64,000 nucleotides of DNA from Butyrivibrio fibrisolvens (GCF_023206215.1 NZ_CP065800.1:558001-622000); one strand, 5' to 3'; shown: positions 43,430-53,307, numbered from the stretch's first letter. The notes: generated by a model from the sequence alone, not told the origin. Numbers and translations: made by a program.

Positions 43430-44314
43430 ATGACAAGAAATACTATCAAAAAAATCCTGACAGTTATTGCCTCATTTATCCTTGTTACCTCACTTGGAGG
43501 CGTCCATACGGCATATGCTGCGAACGTTTCCACGATTGATATGGACATGCTGTATAACACCCTTATTGTAGGCGATATGTCATATGCAACATCTCTCTAC
43601 TATCAGGGCACAATTGATGCCTACATGGCAACTGATGCCGACGGTATCGAAATATATGTTCCGGATGATCCTAAAGGCGGAACAGGTACCGGTGTAGGAA
43701 TCTACAGACAGGATAACCTTATAGCAGAAAATCAACAATACGGAGTTTATACTATATACTACGGCGAATTCGTAGGTTTCAACAGGCACGGACACGGCTC
43801 TATCTTTAAGACCTACAAAGATGCATCTTATACTTTTACCAGATCATTCTACGGATATTGGGAAGATGATTATCCTAATGGTCAAGGCAATGAAAGTTAT
43901 ACTGAGGAAACTACAGGTCAATATAAAAAAGTAAGGGAAGTATCTGGAGTGTATATCAAAGATAGATTTACAGGAACAATAAATTCTATTACTTCTAAAT
44001 TTGCAGGAAGCTCTACCGGCAATGAAGGGATTACCACATGGGTTTATCCTTTTGTCAATGGATATGCTGAGGGTACCGTATCCTGGACTGTACAAGATGC
44101 CGGAAAGCCTCTTGACTCCGGAACTTACCAGATGCTTGGCGGATACCTTGTAAATGACAGAACAAGCGAATACTTTGCTTCTCATACTGCCAATGATTTT
44201 GATCCTCAGACAATGGTTGTAGCTGCATGGGCAGAAAATAATCCTTACTATATTAGCGAAAGCAAAGTAGAACCGAAATCATATGATTATAGTGATTTCA
44301 TGGCACTGAAGTAA
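43430..44314 (+). CDS. Secreted protein with MORN-like repeats
   Basis: A 294-residue exported protein. The signal peptide (LTVIASFILVTSLGGVHTAYAA) is followed by GEFVGFNRHGHGSIFKTYKD (near residue 117) and GYWEDDYPNGQGNESYTEE (near 144), both with the G-x-W/F-x-x-G-x-x-x-G-x-G pattern of MORN repeats. AGGAGG precedes the ATG. It closes the three-gene run of secreted proteins and is followed by a terminator. Function unknown; MORN-like repeats are usually structural or binding modules. Confidence 0.65.
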   Translation: MTRNTIKKILTVIASFILVTSLGGVHTAYAANVSTIDMDMLYNTLIVGDMSYATSLYYQGTIDAYMATDADGIEIYVPDDPKGGTGTGVGIYRQDNLIAENQQYGVYTIYYGEFVGFNRHGHGSIFKTYKDASYTFTRSFYGYWEDDYPNGQGNESYTEETTGQYKKVREVSGVYIKDRFTGTINSITSKFAGSSTGNEGITTWVYPFVNGYAEGTVSWTVQDAGKPLDSGTYQMLGGYLVNDRTSEYFASHTANDFDPQTMVVAAWAENNPYYISESKVEPKSYDYSDFMALK

Positions 44315-44391
44315 CTGAGTGTATTATGCTGTAAGCTAGTTTTCTAGATCATTCATATTGAGTCATATTAAAATATATATGTTATTGCAAC

Positions 44392-44430
44392 AAGGAGAGT
44401 TTGTTAATCAAAACAGACTCTCCTTATTTA
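44392..44430 (+). terminator. Terminator of the secreted-protein operon
   Basis: AAGGAGAGT (44392-44400) pairs with ACTCTCCTT (44417-44425), extended by TTGTT/AACAG, followed by ATTTATG. The rest of the gap to 44548 shows nothing recognisable. Confidence 0.75.
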
Positions 44431-44548
44431 TGACCTGATCTGTCAACAGGTTCTTCTCATCCTTCCCGGGATATCACAAGCTCTCTATGTTTTACAAGAC
44501 CCCCCTGTTTATTAGAAGAAGGTCTTATTACAGGCGGGAAGTTACTTT

Positions 44549-45019
44549 CTAAACTTTACAGCTTGCATGCAGCATATCCAGATAATCCCTGTCCCAGAGC
44601 ATAACATTTAATTTGTCAGCCATCATAGCTGCAGGAGTTGTAAAGTACTGGTTGCAAAGTACTGCTGCCACCATCCTGTCATAATAGTCCTTGGCTGCAT
44701 ATACTTCCTGAACCGCATGAACTCCAACATCCTTGTCATAGCACTTACATTGAATGGCATATGTGATTCCGTTTCTTTCACATAAGATATCAGCGCCAAA
44801 GTCTCCTGAACCTTTGGTTACTTCAACTTTTGAAAAGCCATTCATCTTCAGAAGATCAGCGCAGTAATATTCAAAGTCATGGCCTTCAAGCTCATCCACA
44901 AGTGGCGGCTTTGGAACCTTAAACTTTTTTAGTATCAGTACCAATACTACTACGCATATTAATGATACAAGAAGTATAATATACACTTTTTGATCCGGTG
45001 TTAATACAATATTCCCCAT
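44549..45019 (-). CDS. Membrane-anchored Mrr/restriction-endonuclease-like protein
   Basis: A 156-residue protein with one N-terminal transmembrane helix (VYIILLVSLICVVVLVLILK) and a C-terminal Mrr_cat nuclease-like fold. The active-site pattern is present: E in FEYYCADLL, D in GSGDFGADILCE, and QCK in YAIQCKCYD. The start at 45019 follows GAGG. Proteins with this architecture are widespread in Firmicutes as solitary genes with no methylase, so a restriction role is not assured. It lies 30 bases downstream of the pckA terminator on the same strand. Confidence 0.8.
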   Translation of the reverse strand: MGNIVLTPDQKVYIILLVSLICVVVLVLILKKFKVPKPPLVDELEGHDFEYYCADLLKMNGFSKVEVTKGSGDFGADILCERNGITYAIQCKCYDKDVGVHAVQEVYAAKDYYDRMVAAVLCNQYFTTPAAMMADKLNVMLWDRDYLDMLHASCKV

Positions 45020-45043
45020 AACTAACCTCATGCCTTAGCGTGT

Positions 45044-45075
45044 TAAAAACGCCCCTGATCACAAGACCAGGGGCG
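45044..45075 (-). terminator. Rho-independent terminator of pckA
   Basis: CGCCCCTG / CAGGGGCG stem (45050-45057 with 45068-45075) followed on the minus strand by TTTTTAAC. Confidence 0.88.
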
Positions 45076-45116
45076 AAAATATTTAAGATCTATTAAGCCA
45101 TAGGATAAACTTTTTA

Positions 45117-46730
45117 TTAGAGCTGAGGACCTGCAGATACAAGTGCCTTACCAGCTTCATTTCCTGTGTACTTAACGAAGTTCTTCTGGAATCTTGATGC
45201 AAGATCCTTAGCCTTCTCTTCCCATTCAGAAGCGTTAGCATATGTATCTCTAGGATCAAGGATTGCAGGATCAACTCCAGGAAGCTCTGTAGGAACTTCG
45301 AAATCGAAGAATGGAATCTTCTTAGTAGGAGCCTTAAGAACATCACCGTTAAGGATTGCATCGATGATACCACGAGTATCCTTAATAGAGATTCTCTTAC
45401 CTGTTCCGTTCCAACCTGTATTTACAAGGTAAGCCTTAGCACCGGACTTCTCCATCTTCTTAACGAGCTCTTCAGCATACTTTGTAGGATGAAGCTCAAG
45501 GAATGCCTGACCGAAGCAAGCTGAGAATGTAGGAGTAGGCTCTGTGATACCTCTCTCTGTACCAGCAAGCTTAGCTGTGAAACCAGACAGGAAGTAGTAC
45601 TTAGTCTGCTCAGGTGTAAGGATTGATACTGGAGGAAGTACTCCGAAAGCATCAGCTGAAAGGAAGATTACGTTATCAGCATCAGGACCTGAAGAGATCT
45701 TGTTAACCTTCTGTGCGATCTTATCGATGAACTCGATAGGATATGATACACGAGTATTCTCTGTTACGGACTTGTCATCGAAATCGATCTTGCCGTCAGC
45801 AGCTACTGTTACGTTCTCAAGGAGAGCGTTTCTCTTGATAGCATTGTAGATATCAGGCTCAGACTCTTTGTCAAGGCCGATAACCTTAGCATAGCATCCA
45901 CCCTCAAGGTTGAATACGCCGTTGTCATCCCAGCCGTGCTCGTCATCACCGATGAGGAGTCTCTTAGGATCTGTAGAAAGTGTTGTCTTACCTGTTCCTG
46001 AAAGACCGAAGAAGATAGCTGTGTGCTTACCTTCCATATCTGTGTTAGCTGAGCAGTGCATAGAAGCGATGCCCTGAAGAGGAAGGAAATAGTTCTGCAT
46101 TGAGAACAGACCCTTCTTCATCTCTCCGCCGTACCATGTGTTAAGGATAACCTGTTCCTTAGATGTTACGTTGAAAAGAACTGCTGTCTCAGAGTTAAGT
46201 CCAAGTTCCTTGTAGTTCTCAACCTTAGCCTTAGAAGCGTTGTAAACAACGAAGTCAGGCTTGAAGTTAGCAAGCTCTTCATCTGTAGGACGGATGAACA
46301 TGTTCTTAACAAAGTGTGCCTGCCAAGCTACTTCCATGATGAAACGAACAGCAAGACGTGTTCCTTCATTAGCTCCGCAGAAACCATCTATAACATAAAG
46401 CTTCTTGCCTGAAAGCTCTTCTACTGCAAGCTTCTTACAAGCATCCCATGCAGCCTGTGATGCTCTGTGGTTATCGTTAGGATATTCTTCAGATGTCCAC
46501 CATACTGTATCCTTAGACTTCTCATCTTCTACGATGAACTTATCTTTAGGAGAACGTCCTGTGTAAATACCTGTCATAACGTTAACAGCGCCAAGCTCTG
46601 TTTCCTGACCCTTATCAAAACCTGTAAGAGAAGGATCTGTCTCATCCTTGAAAAGCTGTTCGTATGAAGGATTGTAAACAACTTCTTTGACATCAGAGAT
46701 GCCATACTGTGATAAATCTACATTGCTCAT
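45117..46730 (-). CDS. pckA: ATP-dependent phosphoenolpyruvate carboxykinase
   Basis: Interconverts oxaloacetate plus ATP with phosphoenolpyruvate plus CO2; in rumen-type anaerobes it often runs toward oxaloacetate, feeding the malate-fumarate branch. The 537-residue length is usual. Signatures: [12 protein letters not shown] near residue 55, [13 protein letters not shown] near 205, the P-loop [11 protein letters not shown] near 245, and the metal site GDDEHGWDD near 265. GGAGG precedes the ATG. It has a long, hairpin-rich leader (46731-46860) and a strong terminator. The fumarate hydratase genes at the window end could act in the same branch. Confidence 0.96.
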   Translation of the reverse strand: MSNVDLSQYGISDVKEVVYNPSYEQLFKDETDPSLTGFDKGQETELGAVNVMTGIYTGRSPKDKFIVEDEKSKDTVWWTSEEYPNDNHRASQAAWDACKKLAVEELSGKKLYVIDGFCGANEGTRLAVRFIMEVAWQAHFVKNMFIRPTDEELANFKPDFVVYNASKAKVENYKELGLNSETAVLFNVTSKEQVILNTWYGGEMKKGLFSMQNYFLPLQGIASMHCSANTDMEGKHTAIFFGLSGTGKTTLSTDPKRLLIGDDEHGWDDNGVFNLEGGCYAKVIGLDKESEPDIYNAIKRNALLENVTVAADGKIDFDDKSVTENTRVSYPIEFIDKIAQKVNKISSGPDADNVIFLSADAFGVLPPVSILTPEQTKYYFLSGFTAKLAGTERGITEPTPTFSACFGQAFLELHPTKYAEELVKKMEKSGAKAYLVNTGWNGTGKRISIKDTRGIIDAILNGDVLKAPTKKIPFFDFEVPTELPGVDPAILDPRDTYANASEWEEKAKDLASRFQKNFVKYTGNEAGKALVSAGPQL

Positions 46731-47085
46731 TTTTTAAGCCTCCTTTATGGACAATTAAAAATTTGCGGTTGAAATGTGGAGTGAGTTTCCACACGAAAAC
46801 TTGTGTCTGATAACCTATCACAAATTCAATCGTTAGCTGCAAAAATGTTTTGCAGCATAAAGATTAGTATGATAAAAGTTTACCAATCTACACCCGTCAT
46901 TATACATGGTTTTAAGGTCTATGTCATCATAAAATCCAAAATACAAAGTTAAAAAATTGTAAAATTCCTTGTATTTTAAGTATGTGGAACGTTAGCTTTT
47001 GTTAACGTTCCACATGGACATTCGCCAAGTATTATATCGGCAATTTTGACCAAAAACATTAGCCTGTTATTCAAGAATGAAGCTA
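46731..47085 (-). promoter_or_regulatory. Hairpin-rich leader region of pckA
   Basis: No gene is seen in these 355 bases. Several stem-loops are present: TGTGGA/TCCACA (about 46778-46797), GCTGCAAAA/TTTTGCAGC (46835-46857), and a 13-base stem ATGTGGAACGTTA/TAACGTTCCACAT (46982-46994 with 47003-47015). The last has no U-tract and may be an operator or the end of the GH27 transcript. Confidence 0.5.
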
Positions 47086-48384
47086 TCATGCCTCTATCTC
47101 AAAACACATGCATCCGTGAGGATTAAGAGCTATCTTGTCTCCGTTTTCAAGACTTCCCTGTCGTCCTGACCATATCTCTGTACAGCTGACTTTTGCATCT
47201 TTATCAAAACCATAGTCTTCAAACTTAAGCTTTACTTCTTTGACTTCATCATTAAGATTGAAGATCGCAAGATATTTTATGCCATCCTTGGTCTTGGACA
47301 TCCAGGTTACTATGTCTTTTTTCCTTGAGATCTGACGAGCCTTACGTCCGTCTCTGTGCATCTTAAGGAGTTTCTTGTTAGTAAGAAGACCCAGTGTGAA
47401 CGGGTCGTTGTCGCGAAGCTCTCCGCCGAACATAAGAGGTGATCTGAATATGCACCAAAGTGTCATGAGAAGTCTCTGCTCATCCTGAGTGAAGTTTGTC
47501 ATCCTGTCATCATGCCTGTCAGGTGTAGTCCTTACTCCGATGTGACCAAGAGGAAGCATATCACAGTCCGGCCAGTGATCCTTGCATCCGATTCCTGCCC
47601 ATGCATCAGCTCTTTCGAACATGCCATAGAGAAGTTCCCACTTGTCCCAGAAATCATCTGTCATACGCCACATATTGGCATTCTCTAACAGGAAGTCCTT
47701 CTGGTCAACTCTTGCAGGTCCCGGTGAAAGGCTAAGGACTATAGGTCTTCCGCACTTCTCGATTGCATTTCTGATAAGTCTTATCTCAGAAAAACCTGCT
47801 CCTGGTGCGTCAGGTCCTACGTCAACTCTTGCAAGGTCATCAACCTTGACATAGTCAACTCCCCAGCTGGCATAAAGCTCAAATATTGAGTCATAATATT
47901 CCTGAGCGCCTTCCTGACTTGCATCAACTCCGTACATATCTGTATTCCATACACAGATAGATGCAGGATGTGCTATGTCTCTTGCTGTCTTATCAGTTCC
48001 AAGTATCTTGGTATTTCTATGAACTGCCTGACGCGGGATTCCGCGCATGATGTGGATACCGAACTTAAGACCCATATCATGGATCTGATCGGCTATAGGC
48101 TTAAAGCCCTGTCCACCTTTAGATGATGGGAATCTGTTCTCTGCAGGGATAAGTCTTGAATACTCATCCATGTTGAGCTCTGCGAACTTGTGATACCAGC
48201 ATGAATCTGCTGTTGGCTCTGACCACTGAATGTCACAGACTATATACTCCCATCCGTACTCCTTAAGATTCTCTGCCATGTATCTTGCATTACCAAGGAG
48301 TTCTTCCTCGGTTACACTTGCTCCATAACAGTCCCATGAATTCCATCCCATGGGGGGATATTTGGCTACATGCTTGTCTGACAT
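47086..48384 (-). CDS. GH27 alpha-galactosidase-like glycoside hydrolase
   Basis: Retaining glycosidase of family GH27 or a close GH36-like clade, hydrolysing terminal alpha-galactosides or beta-L-arabinopyranosides. The 432 residues open with PPMGWNSWDCYGASVTEEE and YIVCDIQW; the nucleophile is the Asp in DYVKVDDLAR (near residue 190), and the acid/base Asp lies in RMTDDFWDKWELL (near 245). There is no signal peptide, so it is cytoplasmic and acts on imported sugars. GGAGG precedes the ATG. It lies 37 bases downstream of rsmI on the same strand, so it may be a late addition to that transcript. Confidence 0.9.
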   Translation of the reverse strand: MSDKHVAKYPPMGWNSWDCYGASVTEEELLGNARYMAENLKEYGWEYIVCDIQWSEPTADSCWYHKFAELNMDEYSRLIPAENRFPSSKGGQGFKPIADQIHDMGLKFGIHIMRGIPRQAVHRNTKILGTDKTARDIAHPASICVWNTDMYGVDASQEGAQEYYDSIFELYASWGVDYVKVDDLARVDVGPDAPGAGFSEIRLIRNAIEKCGRPIVLSLSPGPARVDQKDFLLENANMWRMTDDFWDKWELLYGMFERADAWAGIGCKDHWPDCDMLPLGHIGVRTTPDRHDDRMTNFTQDEQRLLMTLWCIFRSPLMFGGELRDNDPFTLGLLTNKKLLKMHRDGRKARQISRKKDIVTWMSKTKDGIKYLAIFNLNDEVKEVKLKFEDYGFDKDAKVSCTEIWSGRQGSLENGDKIALNPHGCMCFEIEA

Positions 48385-48421
48385 ACTGCTCCTCCTGGCT
48401 TTGATCTCTTTTCAAAGCTTG

Positions 48422-49318
48422 TTAGTCTTTTTTTATTAATGCCTGATAGATTTCACGTTTCTGAACGCCTCTATCTAATGCAACTTTTTTCATAGCATCC
48501 TTATGAGATACTCCCTGGCTTTCGTAGTACTCCATGTGCTCTTCTATTGACATGGAAAGCCACTCTTTTTGCTTTTCCTTTTTCTGGTCATTAAGGCTCT
48601 TTCCTTCTATGACCATGACATATTCGCCTCTTGGGTCGTTTTCATTATAATAATCTATTGCAGCTTTAAGAGTTGTCGGCATTACTTCTTCAAATCTCTT
48701 GGTAAGTTCTCTGCAGATAGCCATATTGCGGTCGCCAAGTGTTTCATACAGGTCTGCAAGAGCCGCTTTTAGATGATGAGGTGCTTCGTAGATTATCATG
48801 GTACGACTCTCATCCTTGAGATCTTCCAAGATATCTTTCCTGGCTTTCTTGTCATCACTTCCGGGCAGGAATCCTTCGAAACAGAATCTTCTGGTTGGAA
48901 GCCCGGAAAGAGTCAGGGCTGTGATGCATGCAGCCGGTCCCGGAAGAGATGTTACTGTGATGCCTGATTCATGGCACATCTTAACAAGGACTTCACCGGG
49001 ATCAGATATTCCGGGAGTTCCTGCATCTGTTATAAGGGCGATGTTCTTGCCTTCCTTCATCTGATCTATAAGATAATAGGCCTTGTCTACCTTGTTGTAT
49101 TCATGGTAGCTGGTCATAGGTGTATGTATATCAAAATGAGTCAGAAGATGTATGCTGTTTCTGGTATCCTCTGCAGCTATGATATCAACCATATTAAGAG
49201 TCTCTAAAACTCTTGCTGTTATATCTTTAAGATTGCCTATGGGGGTTGCACACAGATAGAGCATTCCACATTTACTATTTGTATTATTATTCATATTATT
49301 ACTCATATTTATTGCCAC
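48422..49318 (-). CDS. rsmI: 16S rRNA (cytidine-1402 2'-O) methyltransferase RsmI
   Basis: Tetrapyrrole-methylase-fold enzyme that methylates the ribose of C1402 in 16S rRNA. The 298 residues have LYLCATPIGNLKDITARVLE, AAEDTRNS, ITDAGTPGISDPGEVLV and LPGPAACITALTLSGLPT. The listed start is a GTG with a weak purine site; ATG codons five and nine residues later are alternatives. It is the last member of the conserved holB-yaaT-methyltransferase-rsmI operon. Confidence 0.95.
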   Translation of the reverse strand: MAINMSNNMNNNTNSKCGMLYLCATPIGNLKDITARVLETLNMVDIIAAEDTRNSIHLLTHFDIHTPMTSYHEYNKVDKAYYLIDQMKEGKNIALITDAGTPGISDPGEVLVKMCHESGITVTSLPGPAACITALTLSGLPTRRFCFEGFLPGSDDKKARKDILEDLKDESRTMIIYEAPHHLKAALADLYETLGDRNMAICRELTKRFEEVMPTTLKAAIDYYNENDPRGEYVMVIEGKSLNDQKKEKQKEWLSMSIEEHMEYYESQGVSHKDAMKKVALDRGVQKREIYQALIKKD

Positions 49319-49349
49319 TTGCTATTATAATTCATTAATACCTATATCA

Positions 49350-50123
49350 TTAATATCCATATATATCATATACTTCTTTGGTATATTCGCCCGGTGCTTT
49401 ATATATGACAAGCGGTCTTTCTACAGCTATCCTTGGCTTGCCGCCTCTGACAGCCTCGATCAGTACCATGTTAGGTTCCTTATCAATATAAGGGTATACC
49501 AATTGCATACGTTTGGGTTCAAGGCTGTGCTTTGTAAGTGTCACCATGATCTCAGACAGGCGGAATGGCCTGTGAACAAGGAACAACTTACCTGAAGGCT
49601 TTAACAGCTTCTTGGCCTGCTCTGCTACGTCTTCAAATGTACACATGACTTCATGTCTTGCAATAGCCTTGGGAGAATCCGGATTCTGAAGTCCGTGACC
49701 TCCTATCATATATGGGGGATTGCAGGTTATCACATCAAAAGAGGCGGCTCCGAATATACTACTTGCGTCCTTTATATCACCACGTACTATAGATACTCTT
49801 GGAGCAAGGTCATTTAGATCTATACTCCTTGCCGCCATTTCTGCACTATCTTCCTGAATCTCCAGACCTATCAGCTCACGGGCCTTTGTTTTAGAGGACA
49901 AAAGAATAGGAAGGATGCCTGTTCCGGTGCCCATATCTAGTACACGCTTTCCTTCCATGTTGTTGCCTACTGCTATACCCTTGACCGGATCTGCAGATAC
50001 AGCAAAGCCGGACAAAAGTACAGCATCCATCCCAAAGCAGAAACGTTCAGGATCTTGTATTATCCTAAGTCCGTCTCTTTGAAGATCATCTATCCTTTCA
50101 CCCGGCTTTAACTTAACTTCCAT
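49350..50123 (-). CDS. TrmN6/YabB-like tRNA or rRNA methyltransferase
   Basis: Class I SAM-dependent N6-adenine methyltransferase of the YabB/TrmN6 family, acting on tRNA in characterised relatives. The 257 residues show motif I DMGTGTGILPILLSSK (near 55) and the catalytic NPPY (CNPPYMIGGHGLQNP, near 130). It lies 17 bases after the yaaT stop and 31 bases before rsmI, as in the B. subtilis yaaT-yabA-yabB-rsmI region. Cofactor comes from the metK product. Confidence 0.9.
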   Translation of the reverse strand: MEVKLKPGERIDDLQRDGLRIIQDPERFCFGMDAVLLSGFAVSADPVKGIAVGNNMEGKRVLDMGTGTGILPILLSSKTKARELIGLEIQEDSAEMAARSIDLNDLAPRVSIVRGDIKDASSIFGAASFDVITCNPPYMIGGHGLQNPDSPKAIARHEVMCTFEDVAEQAKKLLKPSGKLFLVHRPFRLSEIMVTLTKHSLEPKRMQLVYPYIDKEPNMVLIEAVRGGKPRIAVERPLVIYKAPGEYTKEVYDIYGY

Positions 50124-50140
50124 TAGAAAATCCCATCCAA

Positions 50141-51610
50141 TTACTGATTTGAATCCTGACCAGAGCTCTGACGAGAGTTTGTCTGCTGATTACCATTTGA
50201 CTGATCAGCAGCATTAGCATTAGGATTCTGACGTCTGTTATTATGGCGGTTGTTGTGACGATTACCGCCTCTTTGACCATTACCGTGGCCGTTATCATGT
50301 GAGTTTTGGTTGTCCTGCCTGCGTCCATTACCCTGTGAATTATTGTCGCGATTATTGTCAGATCTGTTTCTGTTGTCGTTATTTTTGTTGTTTACATTTT
50401 TGTTGTCATTATTTCTGTTATCGTAGTTCCTACTGTCTGAACTGCTGCCATGTTCTCTATTGTCGTAAGTTCTGTTATCAGCATTCCTTGTGCTGTTCTC
50501 TATATTGTCGGAATTTCTGCCGTCATTATTTCTGGAATCAGCGCTCTTGTTGTAAGCATTCCTATTGTCATTATTTCTATTATCAGAATTTCTGTTATTG
50601 TTATCGCTTCTTTGAGGTCTGGAGCCCCTTGAACCTTGATTTTTGTTATTTCTTCCCTGATTTCTTGGCTGCCCCTGATTAGGAGTCTCCTCACTGTCAA
50701 GGTCTCCGCTTGTACCGCTATCCTCAAGAGCCTTTAATTCTTCAAGGCTTACTTCTTCGATCCTATCAGCCTTAGCTTCATTACCATGCTTGGACTTCTT
50801 CCTTACAAAGTGTACCTGATCAGCTGTATAATCGTGAACCTCTTTTTCATCATTAACATCTACAAGGATACGGACAGTCTGACGCAGTACACCTACATTA
50901 GCAACCTCACCTTCAAATCCGTCATCTGTTCTTACGATATCTCCAACCTTAGGAAGCTTCTTGTTGAGCTCTTCATAGACCTCTTCTTCATTCTTAAGAC
51001 AGCACATAAGTCTTCCGCACACACCGGATATCTTGGTAGGGTTAAGAGAGAGGTTCTGTTCCTTGGCCATCTTGATAGACACAGGCGCAAAATCAGAAAG
51101 ATATGAATGGCAGCAAAGAGGTCTTCCGCAGATTCCATATCCGCCTATTATCTTGGTCTCATCTCTTACACCGATCTGGCGCAGCTCTATCCTGGTCCTG
51201 AATACAGCCGCAAGATCCTTAACAAGCGCACGGAAGTCAATCCTTCCATCTGCAGTAAAGTAGAAAAGGATCTTATTGTTATCAAAAGTATACTCAGCGT
51301 CAATAAGCTTCATATCAAGGCCGTGCTTACGGATTTTCTCCTGACATACCTTGAAAGCTTCCTTCTCTTTGACTCTGTTCTCTTTTTCCTGATTCTCATC
51401 AACTTCATTGGCAATACGGATGACTGTCTTGATTGGCTTTACAACCTTCTCATCCTCAACGTCATATGCAGGAGCCACAACAGTTCCGTACTCTATGCCT
51501 CTGGCAGTCTCCACGATAACATGGCTGCCTCTTTTAATTTCTAATTCTCCCGGATCAAAAAAATATATCTTTCCGGCAGTACGAAAACGTACGCCTATTA
51601 CTCTGGTCAT
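50141..51610 (-). CDS. yaaT: PSP1-domain protein YaaT/RicT with a long Asn-rich tail
   Basis: Homologue of YaaT (RicT), which with YlbF and YmcA promotes RNase Y-dependent RNA processing in Bacillus. The N-terminal 280 residues hold the PSP1 core, including the cysteine clusters CGRPLCCH and CGRLMCC that bind an iron-sulfur cluster in relatives. After about residue 315 the protein becomes a 170-residue low-complexity tail of Asn, Arg, Asp, Ser and Gly (NNRNSDNRNNDNRN and so on), not usual in the family. The start at 51610 follows GAGG; 51649 lacks a site. It sits between holB and the methyltransferase gene. Confidence 0.9.
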   Translation of the reverse strand: MTRVIGVRFRTAGKIYFFDPGELEIKRGSHVIVETARGIEYGTVVAPAYDVEDEKVVKPIKTVIRIANEVDENQEKENRVKEKEAFKVCQEKIRKHGLDMKLIDAEYTFDNNKILFYFTADGRIDFRALVKDLAAVFRTRIELRQIGVRDETKIIGGYGICGRPLCCHSYLSDFAPVSIKMAKEQNLSLNPTKISGVCGRLMCCLKNEEEVYEELNKKLPKVGDIVRTDDGFEGEVANVGVLRQTVRILVDVNDEKEVHDYTADQVHFVRKKSKHGNEAKADRIEEVSLEELKALEDSGTSGDLDSEETPNQGQPRNQGRNNKNQGSRGSRPQRSDNNNRNSDNRNNDNRNAYNKSADSRNNDGRNSDNIENSTRNADNRTYDNREHGSSSDSRNYDNRNNDNKNVNNKNNDNRNRSDNNRDNNSQGNGRRQDNQNSHDNGHGNGQRGGNRHNNRHNNRRQNPNANAADQSNGNQQTNSRQSSGQDSNQ

Positions 51611-51724
51611 CTTAACCTCGTTTCTATGATGATTTAGGATCATTTTCAATCTATTAAATTTTTTTATTATTAAGAAACTTTTTGTCCACTTATAACTATA
51701 TGACTTTCAACCTTGGCAAGCTAT

Positions 51725-52768
51725 TCATGCCATATTATCCTTTATTCCGATCATAAGCATCTCAACTGCAATGTCGGGATTGACGTTAACTTGTATCCTT
51801 CTTCGCGTCTTAGTGATAAGTTTGACTATGGCATTTAAGCCCTCAAAAGTGCATTTTTCAGCCGTATCTCTAATATACGATAGGTCGCCTGCGAAAATCA
51901 AGCCCCCGTCACTTTCCGTGGCTTTATATACCAGTACATCCCTAAAAAAGAACAGCAGCATATCCAAAAAATCGGATATAACTTCCTTCTTGTCAGCATT
52001 CGCTTCATTCCCTGATTCGTCCAGAGGTGTCTCTATTTCTTTGACCATATCAAGGATCTCATGGAGCTCTTTTCGGCTTATCTTCTGAAGAAGGCCAAAG
52101 GTCTGCTTTCTCATCCTGTCGAAGTCTTCATTCTGAGACAGCATGATCGCTTTGCCCACATTACCCCTTGCAAATGAGACGCACAGATCCGCCCTATAAT
52201 CAGGAGTATGGTACTCTTTCATGAGAAAATTCTTAATAGCATCATCCGGCGCCGGCTTCATGGGAAGCACTACGCACCTTGAAAGAATCGTTGGCAAAAA
52301 GACATCAAGATTGTCTGTAAGTATCAGCATGACAACGTAAGACGGCGGCTCTTCCAGCGTCTTTAAAAGCGCATTCTGAGCCTGAATATTCATTTTTTCT
52401 CCATCAGGGAAAATATAGATCTTGTAAGGCCCTGCATATGGCTTGATAACAACATCGTCACAGATAGCACGGACTTCATCAACACTTATAGTGTTTGGCT
52501 TGTCGTGGGTTACTGTTATTATATCAGGATTACTGCCGCTTTCTGCCTGAATGCAGGAATGACACTCGTGACATGGCTCTAAAAGGCCGTATTCTTCATG
52601 CCTGTCTGTGCACTGCAAAGTCTGCGCGAATATTCTTGCAATGAACTCCTTGCCGGACTCCTTTTCTCCTGTGATTATATATGCATGCGATGCTTTACCT
52701 GTACGCAGCGCATTCTGCAGATGATCTATCATCTGCTTTTGTCCGATTATATCGGCAAAATCAGCCAT
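51725..52768 (-). CDS. holB: DNA polymerase III subunit delta' (HolB)
   Basis: Clamp-loader subunit. The 347 residues have the AAA+ fold with a degenerate nucleotide site (TGEKESGKEFIARIFAQ), the four-cysteine zinc module (CTD...PCHECHSC), and EPPSYVVMLILTDNLDVFLP, SRCVVLPM. AGAGGA precedes the ATG. It is followed by yaaT and preceded by yaaR, a neighbourhood conserved in Firmicutes. Confidence 0.93.
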   Translation of the reverse strand: MADFADIIGQKQMIDHLQNALRTGKASHAYIITGEKESGKEFIARIFAQTLQCTDRHEEYGLLEPCHECHSCIQAESGSNPDIITVTHDKPNTISVDEVRAICDDVVIKPYAGPYKIYIFPDGEKMNIQAQNALLKTLEEPPSYVVMLILTDNLDVFLPTILSRCVVLPMKPAPDDAIKNFLMKEYHTPDYRADLCVSFARGNVGKAIMLSQNEDFDRMRKQTFGLLQKISRKELHEILDMVKEIETPLDESGNEANADKKEVISDFLDMLLFFFRDVLVYKATESDGGLIFAGDLSYIRDTAEKCTFEGLNAIVKLITKTRRRIQVNVNPDIAVEMLMIGIKDNMA

Positions 52769-52866
52769 TCCCAGTCCTCTTTTTACAAATAATGATTATC
52801 GCTACATATGTACTGACACATTCATAGACTTACAAAAATACATTATTGAACGTAAAGTTCAATAAC

Positions 52867-53307
52867 TCAAGTAAAAATATCAAGTATCAGCCCTTCAATA
52901 TCGCCTATTCTCCCCATTATAGCGATATGATCCTTCTCATCTTTGAAAAGCTCCTGCGTAAGAGCATCAAGATTCTCATTAACAAGTCTCACTATTCCGT
53001 ATACGCGGTGGCGCCCTTTTCTATCCAGAAAGTTCTCTCTGGAAAAAGCATGTGATCTTGTAATGACTTCGTTGAGGAATTCCTTGATAAGCTTCCTATA
53101 CCTTTGCATATCTCTGATATCATGCTTCTTGCCAATAAGCTTGCCTTGCTGCTGTATGTCCTGCATCATAGTCGTAAGGCGTTCTGCAAGGGTTGAGTCT
53201 TCAAGTTTTGATGCCAGAGTGAACTTAAACTGATCATCAACTATCTGGGCAGCATCTGTCTGCTGTACTTGCTGAGTCTGCTGCACTTGACCGACTTTAA
53301 TATCCAT
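52867..53307 (-). CDS. yaaR: YaaR-like DUF327 protein
   Basis: A 146-residue cytoplasmic protein of the YaaR family, function unknown. A Gln/Thr-rich N-terminus ([14 protein letters not shown]) leads to a helical domain with [20 protein letters not shown] and [20 protein letters not shown], which are the family's conserved blocks. AAGGAGG precedes the start. It lies between the guanylate kinase-like gene and holB, exactly as expected for this operon. Confidence 0.9.
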   Translation of the reverse strand: MDIKVGQVQQTQQVQQTDAAQIVDDQFKFTLASKLEDSTLAERLTTMMQDIQQQGKLIGKKHDIRDMQRYRKLIKEFLNEVITRSHAFSRENFLDRKGRHRVYGIVRLVNENLDALTQELFKDEKDHIAIMGRIGDIEGLILDIFT

